The notes under the pieces are model-generated. The model did no database searches and was not told the origin of the DNA. It worked only from the letters and a program-made list of their open reading frames with translations. Positions 1-6,918 of a DNA stretch of 6,918 bases are shown here, one piece after another. This stretch comes from Zavarzinia sp. Lineage in GTDB: Bacteria; Pseudomonadota; Alphaproteobacteria; Zavarziniales; Zavarziniaceae. The position numbers and the translations under genes were made by a program. Position 1 is the first letter of the stretch. Every line of letters begins with the position of its first letter. Location: positions 1-6,918 of the forward strand of contig JAQVKV010000118.1 of the NCBI GenBank assembly GCA_028694545.1, given 5' to 3'.

Positions 1-29
1 TTCAGACAGACAACCTCAGGAACAGATGC

Positions 30-35
30 AAGGAG
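30..35 (+). promoter_or_regulatory. Ribosome binding site that decides the start of the Tsx-like gene
   Basis: AAGGAG at 30-35 lies 8 nt before the ATG at 44. An in-frame ATG at 26 is 18 nt upstream, but the purine-rich site would then fall inside the coding sequence. The spacing and the clean signal peptide that begins at 44 favour the downstream start. Confidence 0.75.
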
Positions 36-43
36 TGGTTCAT

Positions 44-955
44 ATGGGGGCGAGTGACAAACGCAAACACCGGCTGGCCGGTATTGTCGGGGGCGCCGCG
101 ATCGCCTTCGCGACCCTGGTCGGCGCCGAGGCCAAGGCCGACATCATCCAGTGGAGCGATACTTTCGTCGGCCTGCGCTATGGCGCAGCCTACGCGGAAC
201 CGGCCAATGTGAACGACGTCGAGAAGGTCATCGTCCAGGGCCAGCACGTCAGCGGCTGGACCTATGGTCAGAACTTCGTGAACATCGACATCCTGTTCGA
301 CCTCAAGGCGACGGACGAGAGCAAGAACGGGTCTCCCGGCACCCCGGCCAAGGAAATCTACGCCGTGTTCCGCGAGAAGCTGTCGTCGAGCAAGATCTTC
401 GGCATGTCCTATGGCGGCATCATCCGCGACGTCGGCCTGACCATCGGCGGTGACCTGTCCTACAAGAACGACAACTTCAACGCCCGCGTGCGCAAGTTCG
501 TCATCGGCCCGACCATCGACTTCGAGGTTCCGGGTTTCCTCAGTGTCGGCCTCCTGCTCGGGACCGAGCACAACAACAACGGCCTTGCGGCCAATGGCGT
601 GGTGCCCTCCTTCGTGATCAAGGATCAGTCGGTGGACTTCGACCCGACCTGGCGCATCGAAGCCGCCTGGGGCCTGCCGCTGCCGATCGACATCGGCGTG
701 CCGGTGTCCTTCAACGGCTTCATGAACATCATCGGCCCGAAGGGCGAGGATGGTTTCGGCAACGACACCACCTATGAAATCCTGCTCGACGCCGCCCTGA
801 TGTTCGACGTCGGCGCGCCGCTTGGCACCGAAAAGACCTTCTACCTCGGCTTCGGCTATCAGTGGTGGAAGAACAAGTTCGGCAATGATCCGAAGTATAC
901 AGCCAACGGTACGGAAGCCTCGGTGCCGCAGGTCGTGGCCCAGTTCCACTTCTGA
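44..955 (+). CDS. Tsx-like outer-membrane beta-barrel (channel) protein
   Basis: This encodes a predicted 303-residue secreted beta-barrel of the outer membrane. From the ATG at 44 the N-terminus is a classic Sec signal peptide: basic KRKHR (residues 6-10), a hydrophobic core (about 11-28), and an AKA cleavage site giving a mature protein starting at D33 (DIIQWSD). The rest alternates short amphipathic strands with polar loops and ends in VAQFHF, whose final Phe is the typical barrel-assembly signal. The early WSDTFVGLRYG, the central VGPTIDFEVPGFL-like segment (here IGPTIDFEVPGFL) and the late YQWWKNKFGN recall proteins annotated as Tsx-like nucleoside-channel or outer envelope proteins. Family placement is by recalled resemblance. 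Tsx proteins pass nucleosides and related solutes, but the substrate here cannot be read from sequence. The nearby minus-strand purU does not form an operon with it. An ATG at 26 would add six residues and is less likely. No promoter can be judged, since only 43 nt precede the gene. Confidence 0.8.
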   Translation: MGASDKRKHRLAGIVGGAAIAFATLVGAEAKADIIQWSDTFVGLRYGAAYAEPANVNDVEKVIVQGQHVSGWTYGQNFVNIDILFDLKATDESKNGSPGTPAKEIYAVFREKLSSSKIFGMSYGGIIRDVGLTIGGDLSYKNDNFNARVRKFVIGPTIDFEVPGFLSVGLLLGTEHNNNGLAANGVVPSFVIKDQSVDFDPTWRIEAAWGLPLPIDIGVPVSFNGFMNIIGPKGEDGFGNDTTYEILLDAALMFDVGAPLGTEKTFYLGFGYQWWKNKFGNDPKYTANGTEASVPQVVAQFHF

Positions 956-1076
956 TCCTGCGCGCTGCCTGCCCCGGCGTGACCTCCTCCCGCGCCGGGG
1001 CAGTGAATTTCGTCATAGCCGGGACCTGTCCGCCTTTCTAAGGTTTTCCCGGGTGGAATCGGCCGACGGGGCGGCA
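956..1076. other. Intergenic gap between barrel gene and STAND gene
   Basis: This 121-bp gap holds the 969-1003 hairpin and the leader of the large gene. No clear -35/-10 pair could be picked by eye. If the hairpin terminates transcription, the promoter of the large gene must lie in or near 1004-1050. A purine-rich TAAGG at 1039-1043 lies 9 nt before an in-frame GTG at 1053, which is an alternative start for the large gene. The ATG at 1077 has only a weak G-rich stretch (about 1066-1074) directly in front of it. Confidence 0.5.
969..1003 (+). terminator. GC-rich hairpin, possible terminator after the Tsx-like gene
   Basis: A perfect 11-bp inverted repeat (969-979 with 993-1003, arm CTGCCCCGGCG) encloses a 13-nt loop and begins 13 nt after the stop of the barrel gene. 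The position and stability fit an intrinsic terminator. The downstream stretch is GTGAATTTCG-like, with only three T in a row, so the U-tract is poor. It may stop transcription inefficiently, or act as a 3'-end stabiliser. Confidence 0.5.
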
Positions 1077-4000
1077 ATGGCGGAACGGCAGAAAATCAGG
1101 ATCTTTGTTTCCTCGCCGGCGGATGTCCGGCCGGAACGGCTGATCGCCGAGCGTCTGATCCGCCGCCTCGCCCGGGAGTTCGCCTATCACTTCGTGGTCG
1201 AGCCCGTGCTGTGGGAACGCGAGCCCCTGACCGCCGGCGCCCATTTCCAGGACAATATCGTCCCCCCGCGCGAGACCGATCTCGTCGTCTGCATCCTGTG
1301 GTCGAGGCTCGGCGTCACCCTACCGCGCGACCGCTTCCAGGGCGCCATCTCGGGCCAGCCGGTGACCGGCACCGAATGGGAATTCGAGGATGCGCTGGCC
1401 GGCTTTCGCGCCGTCAAGCGCCCCGACCTCCTGCTTTATCGCAAGACCGCACCGCTCGCCGCCGATCTCGACGACGACGCGAGGCTCGACGAGGCGCGGC
1501 GCCAGCGCCGCCTGGTCGAGGATTTCATGGTGCGCTGGACGCGCGATGCCGAGGGCGGCTTCACCGCCGCCTTCTGGGATTTCGCCGCCACCGCCGAATT
1601 CGAGGACCTGCTGGAGAACCACCTGCGCGAATTGCTGCGCCGGCGCCTGCGCGGCCTGTCCGCCGATGGCGAGCGCGTGGCGGGCGAAGTGCGCTGGCAC
1701 CAGCCGCCCTATCGCGGCCTGCTGTCCTTCGAGCCGGAACATGCCGGCGTCTTCTTCGGGCGGACGCGGGCACGCAACGACTTGCGCGAACTCCTGCAGC
1801 GTCAGGCCGCGCGGGACAAGGCCTTCGTCCTCGTCATGGGGGCATCGGGCTCGGGCAAATCCTCCCTCGTCAAGGCGGGGCTGCTGCCGGACCTGAAGCT
1901 GCCCGGCATGATCGGCCGGGTGGCCCTGACCCGCCATGTCGTCGTCAAGCCCTCGGACGGCGGGGCAGAACCCCTGGGCGCCCTGCTCGCGGCCTTGTCG
2001 AGACGCGAGGCCCTGCCTGAACTCGCCGGCCTCGGCGTTACCCCCGGTGGCAACGATCTCGTCGAGACGATCCGTCACGGTCTCGACGCGGCGTCGCGGG
2101 ATGCCGGCCTTCTCGAAGGGGCGGAAGCGCGGCTCCTGGTCGTGATCGACCAGCTCGAGGAATTGTTCACCCAGGAACAGATCGGTGACGAGGCCCGTAC
2201 CCGCTTCATCGAGGCCCTGGAACGCTTGTCGGCCTCCGGTTGCGTCTGGGTCGTCGCGACCATGCGGGCCGATTTCTTCGACACGCTGGCGACGGCGCCG
2301 CGCCTTGCCGCCCTGTCGGACGGCGAGGCACGTTTCCTCCTGCTGCCGCCGAGCGACGCGGAAGTGGGGGAGATCATCCGCCTGCCCGCCTTCGAAGCGG
2401 GTCTGCGTTTCGAGGCGCGCACCGAAACCGGCGAGGCGCTGGACGAGGTGATCCGCGCCGCCGCCCTTGCAGCGCCGGGCGCCCTGCCCCTGCTGTCCTT
2501 CCTGCTTGACCAGATGTGGCGCGAGCGGAACAGCGAGGGCCTGCTCACCTTCGCCACCTACGAGCGGCTGGGTGGTCTCGAAGGGGCGCTGGCACGGCGC
2601 GCCGAGACGGTTCACGGCGAATTGCCGGTGGCCGGGCGCGCCGCCTTCCCGGCGCTGTTGCGCCAGCTCGTCACCGTTGGCCAGGGCGGCCACGGTAACG
2701 CGACGTCGCGGCCCGTGGCCCGCACCGACCTTGCGCACTCGGAAGAGGCCGACCATCTGATCGACAGGCTGGTCGAAGCCCGGCTCCTCGTCGTCGAGGG
2801 GGAGCGGGTCCGCCTCGCGCATGAAGCCCTGATCACCCATTGGCCGCGCGCCGCCGAGCAGATCGCGCACGACCGGGACGACATCGAACGCCGCGCCCGT
2901 ATCGAGGCCGCCGCCGCCACCTGGGAACGGCGGGAACGGGATGCGACGCTTCTCCTGCAAAAAGGCCTGGCCCTTTCGGAAGCGGAAGACCTTCTGGCCA
3001 GGCGCGGCGTCGAATTGCCGGCATCGATCGCCGACTTCATTACCCTGTCGTCGAGCACGGCGGCGGCGGCCGAGAAGCGCCGCCTGCGCCGTCTGCGCCT
3101 GACGGCGGCCGTACTGGCCGTGCTGGCCGGCGGAGCCGGGATCGGCGCCTGGTTCGGCTTCACCGGCCAGGCGGAAGCGGAGCGCCAGACCGTAATCGCC
3201 GAACGCAACGCCGAAGAGGCGGACAAACGCCGCATCGACGCCCAGCAATCCATGTCCCGCGCCCTGACCGAAAAGGCCCTTGCCGCCCTCGACGAGGGCG
3301 CCGCCGACCGCGCGGCAGCCCTCCTCGTCGAAGCCTTGCCCCGCCCGGGGGAGGATCCGCCACGGCCGCTCGTGCCGGCGGCGGTGGAGGCTGCGCGCCG
3401 CACCCTCGACAGCGACATCCTGATCGCGACCCTGCGCATGCCGGGGCAGGACAATTTCGCCGGCGACCTTTCGATCACCGCTGACGGACGCATCGCCGTG
3501 GTCGGTGACGGCCGGGGGTTCGTCCATGTCGTCGACATGGACCTCGGCCGGCTGAATGGCGGCTTTTCGATCGGGGCCGAGACCGTGGTGCTGGCGCGCA
3601 TGATCGGGCCGGACCGGGTGCTGACCACCGCGAGCGACAGCCCGCTTGCCCTGCGCCGCCTGTCGGACGGGGCCGCGGTCGCCAGCTTCGACGGTGGCGA
3701 TCAGGTCGCCGATGCCATGCTGACGCAGGACGGCGCCACGCTGATCGCCCGGCGTTACGCGGGCGGCCTCCGCGCCTGGCCCCTGGCCGGTGGGCCCGCG
3801 CGCTACACGATCCCGATCGAGGGCTATGTCTCGTCCCTCACCGTCGCGCGGGACGATTTCGCCGTCGCCGGCACCGACAAGGGCGAAGTAATTGCCTTCG
3901 ATCCCCGGGACGGGCGCGAATTGTGGCGAGTGCGGGCGATCGCCGATCAGGAATTGATCCGCATCGCCGTCTCCTCGGACGGCGCCTATGTCGCGGTCGC

Positions 4001-6119
4001 CGACAATTACGGCTTCGCTGTCCTCAAGGGAGCGGACGGTACCCTGATCGTCGCGCGGCCCGACGCCCCGGCCAACGCCGGTATTGCCTTCCGGGGGATC
4101 GGCAATGACCTCTATGCCTTCGGCCGCGACATGACGGCCTGGGCGCCCCATATCGATTTCGCCCTGCGCTCGACCATGCCCATGGGCATCATGGATGCCA
4201 CCGATCACATCCTGTTCGATCAGGCCGGCGTCGCTGTTGTCATTACTCACGAACATGGCCTCGAGGTCTGGAGCCTTGACCTGCAGCGCCTTCTGCTGCG
4301 CAGCGATCTGGCGGCCGGGCGCGGCATGTGGGACCGGATTGTCGCCGGTGGCCGCCGGGCCGCCCTGATCGACCGGGAGGGGCTGATCGCCCTCGTGGAC
4401 CTCTCGGCCGTGCTGCCCGAACGGGTGCTGGACCGCTCGACGAAAATCGCCTTCGGCCAAGGCGCGGAAGCAATTGGCGCCGCCACGGTGACCGGCGACG
4501 GCAAATCATTGATGGCCCTGTTTCGCCAGGGTGGATTGCATCGGATCGACCTTGCGACCGGCGCCGCGGGCGAAGCGCTGCCCGGCTTCGATCCTGGGCT
4601 CTATCTCCGCCTCGCCAGCGATGCGACGGGCGCGCGGCTTGCCGCCATCCAGGTCAACGGCAAGCGGGTTGACGTGATCGACACGACGAGCGGCGAACGC
4701 CTGTTGAGCGGCCCCGCGCCCGAGGGATCGGAAGGTTTCACCGGCCTCGCCCTGTCCCCGGACGGCAAGCGTCTGGCGGTGTTCTGGTGGGACGGCGGTG
4801 TCCTCTACGACATCGACGGCAACAAGGTCATCGCCCAGATCCCGGTGCACAAGCAGTTCGGCCCCCTGCCCCGCTTTTCCGCCGATGGTGCCATGCTTGC
4901 CCTTTACAGCGCCGAAGGCACGCTTTCGGTCCTCGACGGCAAAAGCGGGGTACTGCTGCGCCAGATCCACGGACTGCCGGAAAACCCCAGTGCCTTCGCC
5001 ATCGCGCCTGGCCGGGCGGAAGCGCTGATCGGCTTCGGCGGCGGAGAGGTCCGTTTCCTTGACCTCGGAGCGGGGCGTATCCTGCACGCCTTCAACATAG
5101 AGACGGGAACGGCCGAGGCGGAAACGGACGCAATCGAGGATTTTGCCTTCTCCGCCGTGGAAGACACGGCCACCGCGATCACCGGGCGCGGGCTGATCGC
5201 CCTCTTCACGCCGAAGACCGGCGCCGTGCTCACGCGGCGCTATGGCAGCAGCGGCACGCTTGCCCTGCTGCCCGGCGTGATCGTGGCCGCCGGGACCAAT
5301 CTGGGCGGGCAGGCCGGGGCCCGTGTGCGCTGGTTCGGCATTGGCGACGTCGCCAGCCGCGACGATCAGGCGGTGATCGACCTGCTGCGCGCCAGCACGC
5401 GGCGTGCCCTGACCCCGGAAGAGCGGATCAGCGCTTTCCTCGACGCACCACCCGCCCCCCTGGACCCGGACCTGCCCGCACCCCGCCTGTGCGACGAGGG
5501 CGCCGCCGATCCGCTGGACCCGCATGTGACGGGCGGCGTGGCCCTGCCCGATCCCCTACCCTTCCCGGCCCTGCCGGCGGACGATGACCCGATCGTTCTC
5601 GCCTGCCAGGCCGCGGCGGTATCACACCCCGAGGCCGCCCGTTACCTGCATCAGGAAGGGATGGCCTTGCTGCGCCTTGGCCAGAACGGGGAAGCAGCGC
5701 AACGTTTCGAGATGGCCGCCGCGCGCGACTATCCCGCCGCCATGGTCGCCCTGGCGCGCTTGCGCCGTAACGCTGATACGCAGGCCCTGCTCGAAAAGGC
5801 GCTGGCGCTCGGTGATGGCGAGGCGGCGGTGGAACTTGGCCTGCGGGACGAAGACCCGACCGCGGCCGCGGCGTGGTACCGCAAGGGGGCGGCACTCGGC
5901 GCCGGGCGGGCGGAACTGTTGCTGGGCCTTGGCGAGACGGCGTCAATCGAGGCCCTGCGCCATCTGCTGCTGGCCGAGACCCTGCTGGCGGCGAAGGGGG
6001 ACGGGCTCGCCACCGAACGGGACCGGGCGATGACCGCGCGGGCCCAGGTGGTCAAGGCCCTGCGCCTGCGCGATCCCGCCGGCCTGGATGCGATCCTGAC
6101 CGGCGCCGGCGGAACCTGA
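1077..6119 (+). CDS. Membrane-spanning STAND NTPase: TIR-like/DUF4062-type domain, nSTAND1, TM, WD40-like propellers, Sel1/TPR-like tail
   Basis: A predicted 1680-residue signalling ATPase, probably of the bacterial conflict/defence or stress-sensing type; no function is proven. Residues 5-190 form a TIR-like/DUF4062-type effector domain: strand IRIFVSSPADV (7-17) with ER at 20-21, strand DLVVCILWSRLG (68-79), and an acidic GTEWEFEDA helix start with E100, E102 and E104. Residues 212-229 carry the YRGLLSFEPEHAGVFFGR lead-in typical of nSTAND1 NTPases. Walker A is GASGSGKS (255-262), Walker B is LLVVIDQLEE (353-362), a sensor-like MRADFF is at 396-401, PGALPLLSFLLDQMW is at 467-481, and a winged-helix-like end carries HEALITHWP (582-590). 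All key residues are intact. KRRLRRLR then precedes a single hydrophobic helix (675-695), followed by a charged helical region (698-760). About 14 degenerate propeller blades span about 780-1440 and end in the family-typical LTPEER (1445-1450). A Pro-rich linker with C1472 and C1510 leads to Sel1/TPR-like helices (about 1515-1680). By the positive-inside rule the propellers lie in the periplasm. The start could also be GTG 1053. Confidence 0.88.
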   Translation: MAERQKIRIFVSSPADVRPERLIAERLIRRLAREFAYHFVVEPVLWEREPLTAGAHFQDNIVPPRETDLVVCILWSRLGVTLPRDRFQGAISGQPVTGTEWEFEDALAGFRAVKRPDLLLYRKTAPLAADLDDDARLDEARRQRRLVEDFMVRWTRDAEGGFTAAFWDFAATAEFEDLLENHLRELLRRRLRGLSADGERVAGEVRWHQPPYRGLLSFEPEHAGVFFGRTRARNDLRELLQRQAARDKAFVLVMGASGSGKSSLVKAGLLPDLKLPGMIGRVALTRHVVVKPSDGGAEPLGALLAALSRREALPELAGLGVTPGGNDLVETIRHGLDAASRDAGLLEGAEARLLVVIDQLEELFTQEQIGDEARTRFIEALERLSASGCVWVVATMRADFFDTLATAPRLAALSDGEARFLLLPPSDAEVGEIIRLPAFEAGLRFEARTETGEALDEVIRAAALAAPGALPLLSFLLDQMWRERNSEGLLTFATYERLGGLEGALARRAETVHGELPVAGRAAFPALLRQLVTVGQGGHGNATSRPVARTDLAHSEEADHLIDRLVEARLLVVEGERVRLAHEALITHWPRAAEQIAHDRDDIERRARIEAAAATWERRERDATLLLQKGLALSEAEDLLARRGVELPASIADFITLSSSTAAAAEKRRLRRLRLTAAVLAVLAGGAGIGAWFGFTGQAEAERQTVIAERNAEEADKRRIDAQQSMSRALTEKALAALDEGAADRAAALLVEALPRPGEDPPRPLVPAAVEAARRTLDSDILIATLRMPGQDNFAGDLSITADGRIAVVGDGRGFVHVVDMDLGRLNGGFSIGAETVVLARMIGPDRVLTTASDSPLALRRLSDGAAVASFDGGDQVADAMLTQDGATLIARRYAGGLRAWPLAGGPARYTIPIEGYVSSLTVARDDFAVAGTDKGEVIAFDPRDGRELWRVRAIADQELIRIAVSSDGAYVAVADNYGFAVLKGADGTLIVARPDAPANAGIAFRGIGNDLYAFGRDMTAWAPHIDFALRSTMPMGIMDATDHILFDQAGVAVVITHEHGLEVWSLDLQRLLLRSDLAAGRGMWDRIVAGGRRAALIDREGLIALVDLSAVLPERVLDRSTKIAFGQGAEAIGAATVTGDGKSLMALFRQGGLHRIDLATGAAGEALPGFDPGLYLRLASDATGARLAAIQVNGKRVDVIDTTSGERLLSGPAPEGSEGFTGLALSPDGKRLAVFWWDGGVLYDIDGNKVIAQIPVHKQFGPLPRFSADGAMLALYSAEGTLSVLDGKSGVLLRQIHGLPENPSAFAIAPGRAEALIGFGGGEVRFLDLGAGRILHAFNIETGTAEAETDAIEDFAFSAVEDTATAITGRGLIALFTPKTGAVLTRRYGSSGTLALLPGVIVAAGTNLGGQAGARVRWFGIGDVASRDDQAVIDLLRASTRRALTPEERISAFLDAPPAPLDPDLPAPRLCDEGAADPLDPHVTGGVALPDPLPFPALPADDDPIVLACQAAAVSHPEAARYLHQEGMALLRLGQNGEAAQRFEMAAARDYPAAMVALARLRRNADTQALLEKALALGDGEAAVELGLRDEDPTAAAAWYRKGAALGAGRAELLLGLGETASIEALRHLLLAETLLAAKGDGLATERDRAMTARAQVVKALRLRDPAGLDAILTGAGGT

Positions 6120-6122
6120 AGA

Positions 6123-6918
6123 TCAGTGGCGGAAGACCACCGTCTTTCGCCCGTTCAGCAGTACCCGGTCCTCGAGATGGGCGGCAACGGCGCGGGCCAG
6201 CACCCGGCGTTCGATGTCGCGGCCCTTGGCGACCAGGTCCTCCGCGCTGTCCTGATGGCTGATGCGCTCCACGTCCTGCTCGATGATCGGGCCTTCGTCG
6301 AGGTCCGAGGTCACGTAATGGGCGGTCGCGCCGATCAGCTTCACGCCGCGCGCATGGGCCTGATGATAGGGTTTGGCGCCCTTGAAGCCCGGCAGGAAGG
6401 AATGGTGGATGTTGATGCAGCGGCCCGAAAGCTTGGCCGCCAGCCCGTCCGACAGCACCTGCATGTAGCGCGCAAGCACGACGAGTTCCGCCCCGCTCTC
6501 CTTGACCAGGGCCCAGATGGCCGCTTCCTGCTCCAGCTTGGTCTGTTTGGTGACCGGCAGGTGGTGGAAGGGAATGCCGTCGAAATCGAGGTGATGATAG
6601 GTGTCGCGCGCGTGGTTCGAGACGATCGCCACAACGTCCATGGTGAGGAAACCGGCGCGCCAGCGATAGAGCAAGTCGGCGAGGCAATGGTCCGATTTCG
6701 AGGCGAGGATCATCACCTTGCGCCGCTCGCCCTTGGAGCGGATCTGCCAGTCCATGGTGAAATGTTCGGCGATCGCGGCGAAACCGTCGCGGACGGAGGT
6801 TACCGAGGCATCCTCGCCCACCACCTCGAAGTCGACGCGCATGAAGAAACGGCCCGTCTCGATATCGTCGAACTGATGGGCCTCGAGGATATTGACGCCA
6901 GCATCGAACAGATAGGTC
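6123..6918 (-). CDS. purU: Formyltetrahydrofolate deformylase, N-terminus beyond the window
   Basis: PurU hydrolyses 10-formyltetrahydrofolate to formate and tetrahydrofolate in the cytoplasm, balancing the one-carbon folate pool and, in some bacteria, supplying formate for purine synthesis. The reading frame stays open to the window edge: codons upstream of the Met at 6842 read [17 protein letters not shown] then ETGRFF, which is the conserved end of the N-terminal ACT domain, so that Met is internal. About 264 codons are visible against a usual ~280-290, so some 20-25 residues are missing. The formyltransferase core has [17 protein letters not shown], with the catalytic-type Asn at 6411-6413 and His at 6405-6407, and SDLDEGPII with the Asp at 6297-6299. 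This is the Asn-His-Asp triad shared with glycinamide ribonucleotide formyltransferase. The gene ends in VVFRH and faces the large STAND gene, with 3 bp between the two stop codons. It has no visible frameshift, and its base use matches its neighbours. Confidence 0.96.
   Translation of the reverse strand, partial: TYLFDAGVNILEAHQFDDIETGRFFMRVDFEVVGEDASVTSVRDGFAAIAEHFTMDWQIRSKGERRKVMILASKSDHCLADLLYRWRAGFLTMDVVAIVSNHARDTYHHLDFDGIPFHHLPVTKQTKLEQEAAIWALVKESGAELVVLARYMQVLSDGLAAKLSGRCINIHHSFLPGFKGAKPYHQAHARGVKLIGATAHYVTSDLDEGPIIEQDVERISHQDSAEDLVAKGRDIERRVLARAVAAHLEDRVLLNGRKTVVFRH

Noticed and set aside
26..43. ATG at 26 as start of the barrel gene
   Set aside because: The AAGGAG at 30-35 would be inside the coding region. 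The ATG at 44 has correct spacing and gives a better signal peptide.
2..949. Open frame of 315 codons on the minus strand opposite the barrel gene
   Set aside because: It is a shadow of the Tsx-like gene, whose signal peptide, barrel pattern, ribosome site and C-terminal Phe are all on the plus strand.
822..1076. N-terminal extension of the large gene back to 822
   Set aside because: The frame is open, but it would overlap the barrel gene by over 130 nt, read through the 969-1003 hairpin and add an Arg/Ser/Pro-rich stretch with no domain. The effector domain begins directly after 1077.
1320..4460. Open frame of about 1046 codons on the minus strand inside the large gene
   Set aside because: It is antisense to a gene with clear STAND and propeller motifs. 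In such GC-rich DNA long stop-free antisense frames are common. Its translation is low-complexity, rich in G, R, Q and A, with no recognisable domain.
6123..6842. purU as a complete gene starting at Met 6842
   Set aside because: The frame continues upstream to the window edge with conserved PurU residues ([18 protein letters not shown]), so this Met is internal and the gene is cut by the window.
1..6918. CRISPR array, tRNA, rRNA, insertion sequence or attachment repeats
   Set aside because: No regularly spaced direct repeats, cloverleaf-like or rRNA segments, transposase motifs or terminal inverted repeats were seen on reading. Nearly all of the window is covered by the three genes.
44..6918. 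Functional link between the Tsx-like (nucleoside channel) gene and purU through purine metabolism
   Set aside because: They are on opposite strands, separated by 5 kb and an unrelated gene, and the pore's substrate is unknown. Proximity alone does not support a pathway link.

Overview
The window is GC-rich, densely coded bacterial DNA. A Gram-negative, probably alphaproteobacterial host (perhaps Rhodospirillales-like) is suggested by an outer-membrane beta-barrel with a Sec signal peptide, a proteobacterial-type PurU, and very strong G/C preference at third codon positions. The taxonomic call is an inference from style and family resemblance only.

Layout: (1) 44-955, plus strand: a 303-residue Tsx-like outer-membrane beta-barrel protein with a signal peptide and a C-terminal aromatic residue. 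It is followed by a strong GC-rich hairpin (969-1003) that may end its transcript. (2) 956-1076: a short gap with the hairpin and the leader of the next gene. (3) 1077-6119, plus strand: one very large gene of 1680 residues. It has an N-terminal TIR-like/DUF4062-type domain, an intact STAND P-loop NTPase of the nSTAND1 type with its winged-helix-like end, a single transmembrane helix, a helical stretch, about 14 degenerate WD40-like beta-propeller blades, a Pro-rich linker with two cysteines, and a C-terminal Sel1/TPR-like helical tail. (4) 6123-6918, minus strand: the C-terminal ~264 codons of purU (formyltetrahydrofolate deformylase), whose start lies beyond the window. It converges on the large gene with only 3 bp between the stop codons.

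The outer genes look like ordinary chromosomal genes (envelope pore; one-carbon/purine metabolism). The central gene is the accessory-looking item. Its parts match the effector-STAND-repeat plan seen in bacterial conflict and signalling proteins. The predicted membrane helix between NTPase and propeller would put the putative sensor half in the periplasm and the NTPase/effector half in the cytoplasm. No partner gene, nuclease, protease or other recognised defence gene is visible here, so a defence role is a hypothesis. No RNA genes, mobile elements, CRISPR arrays or long nucleotide repeats were seen.
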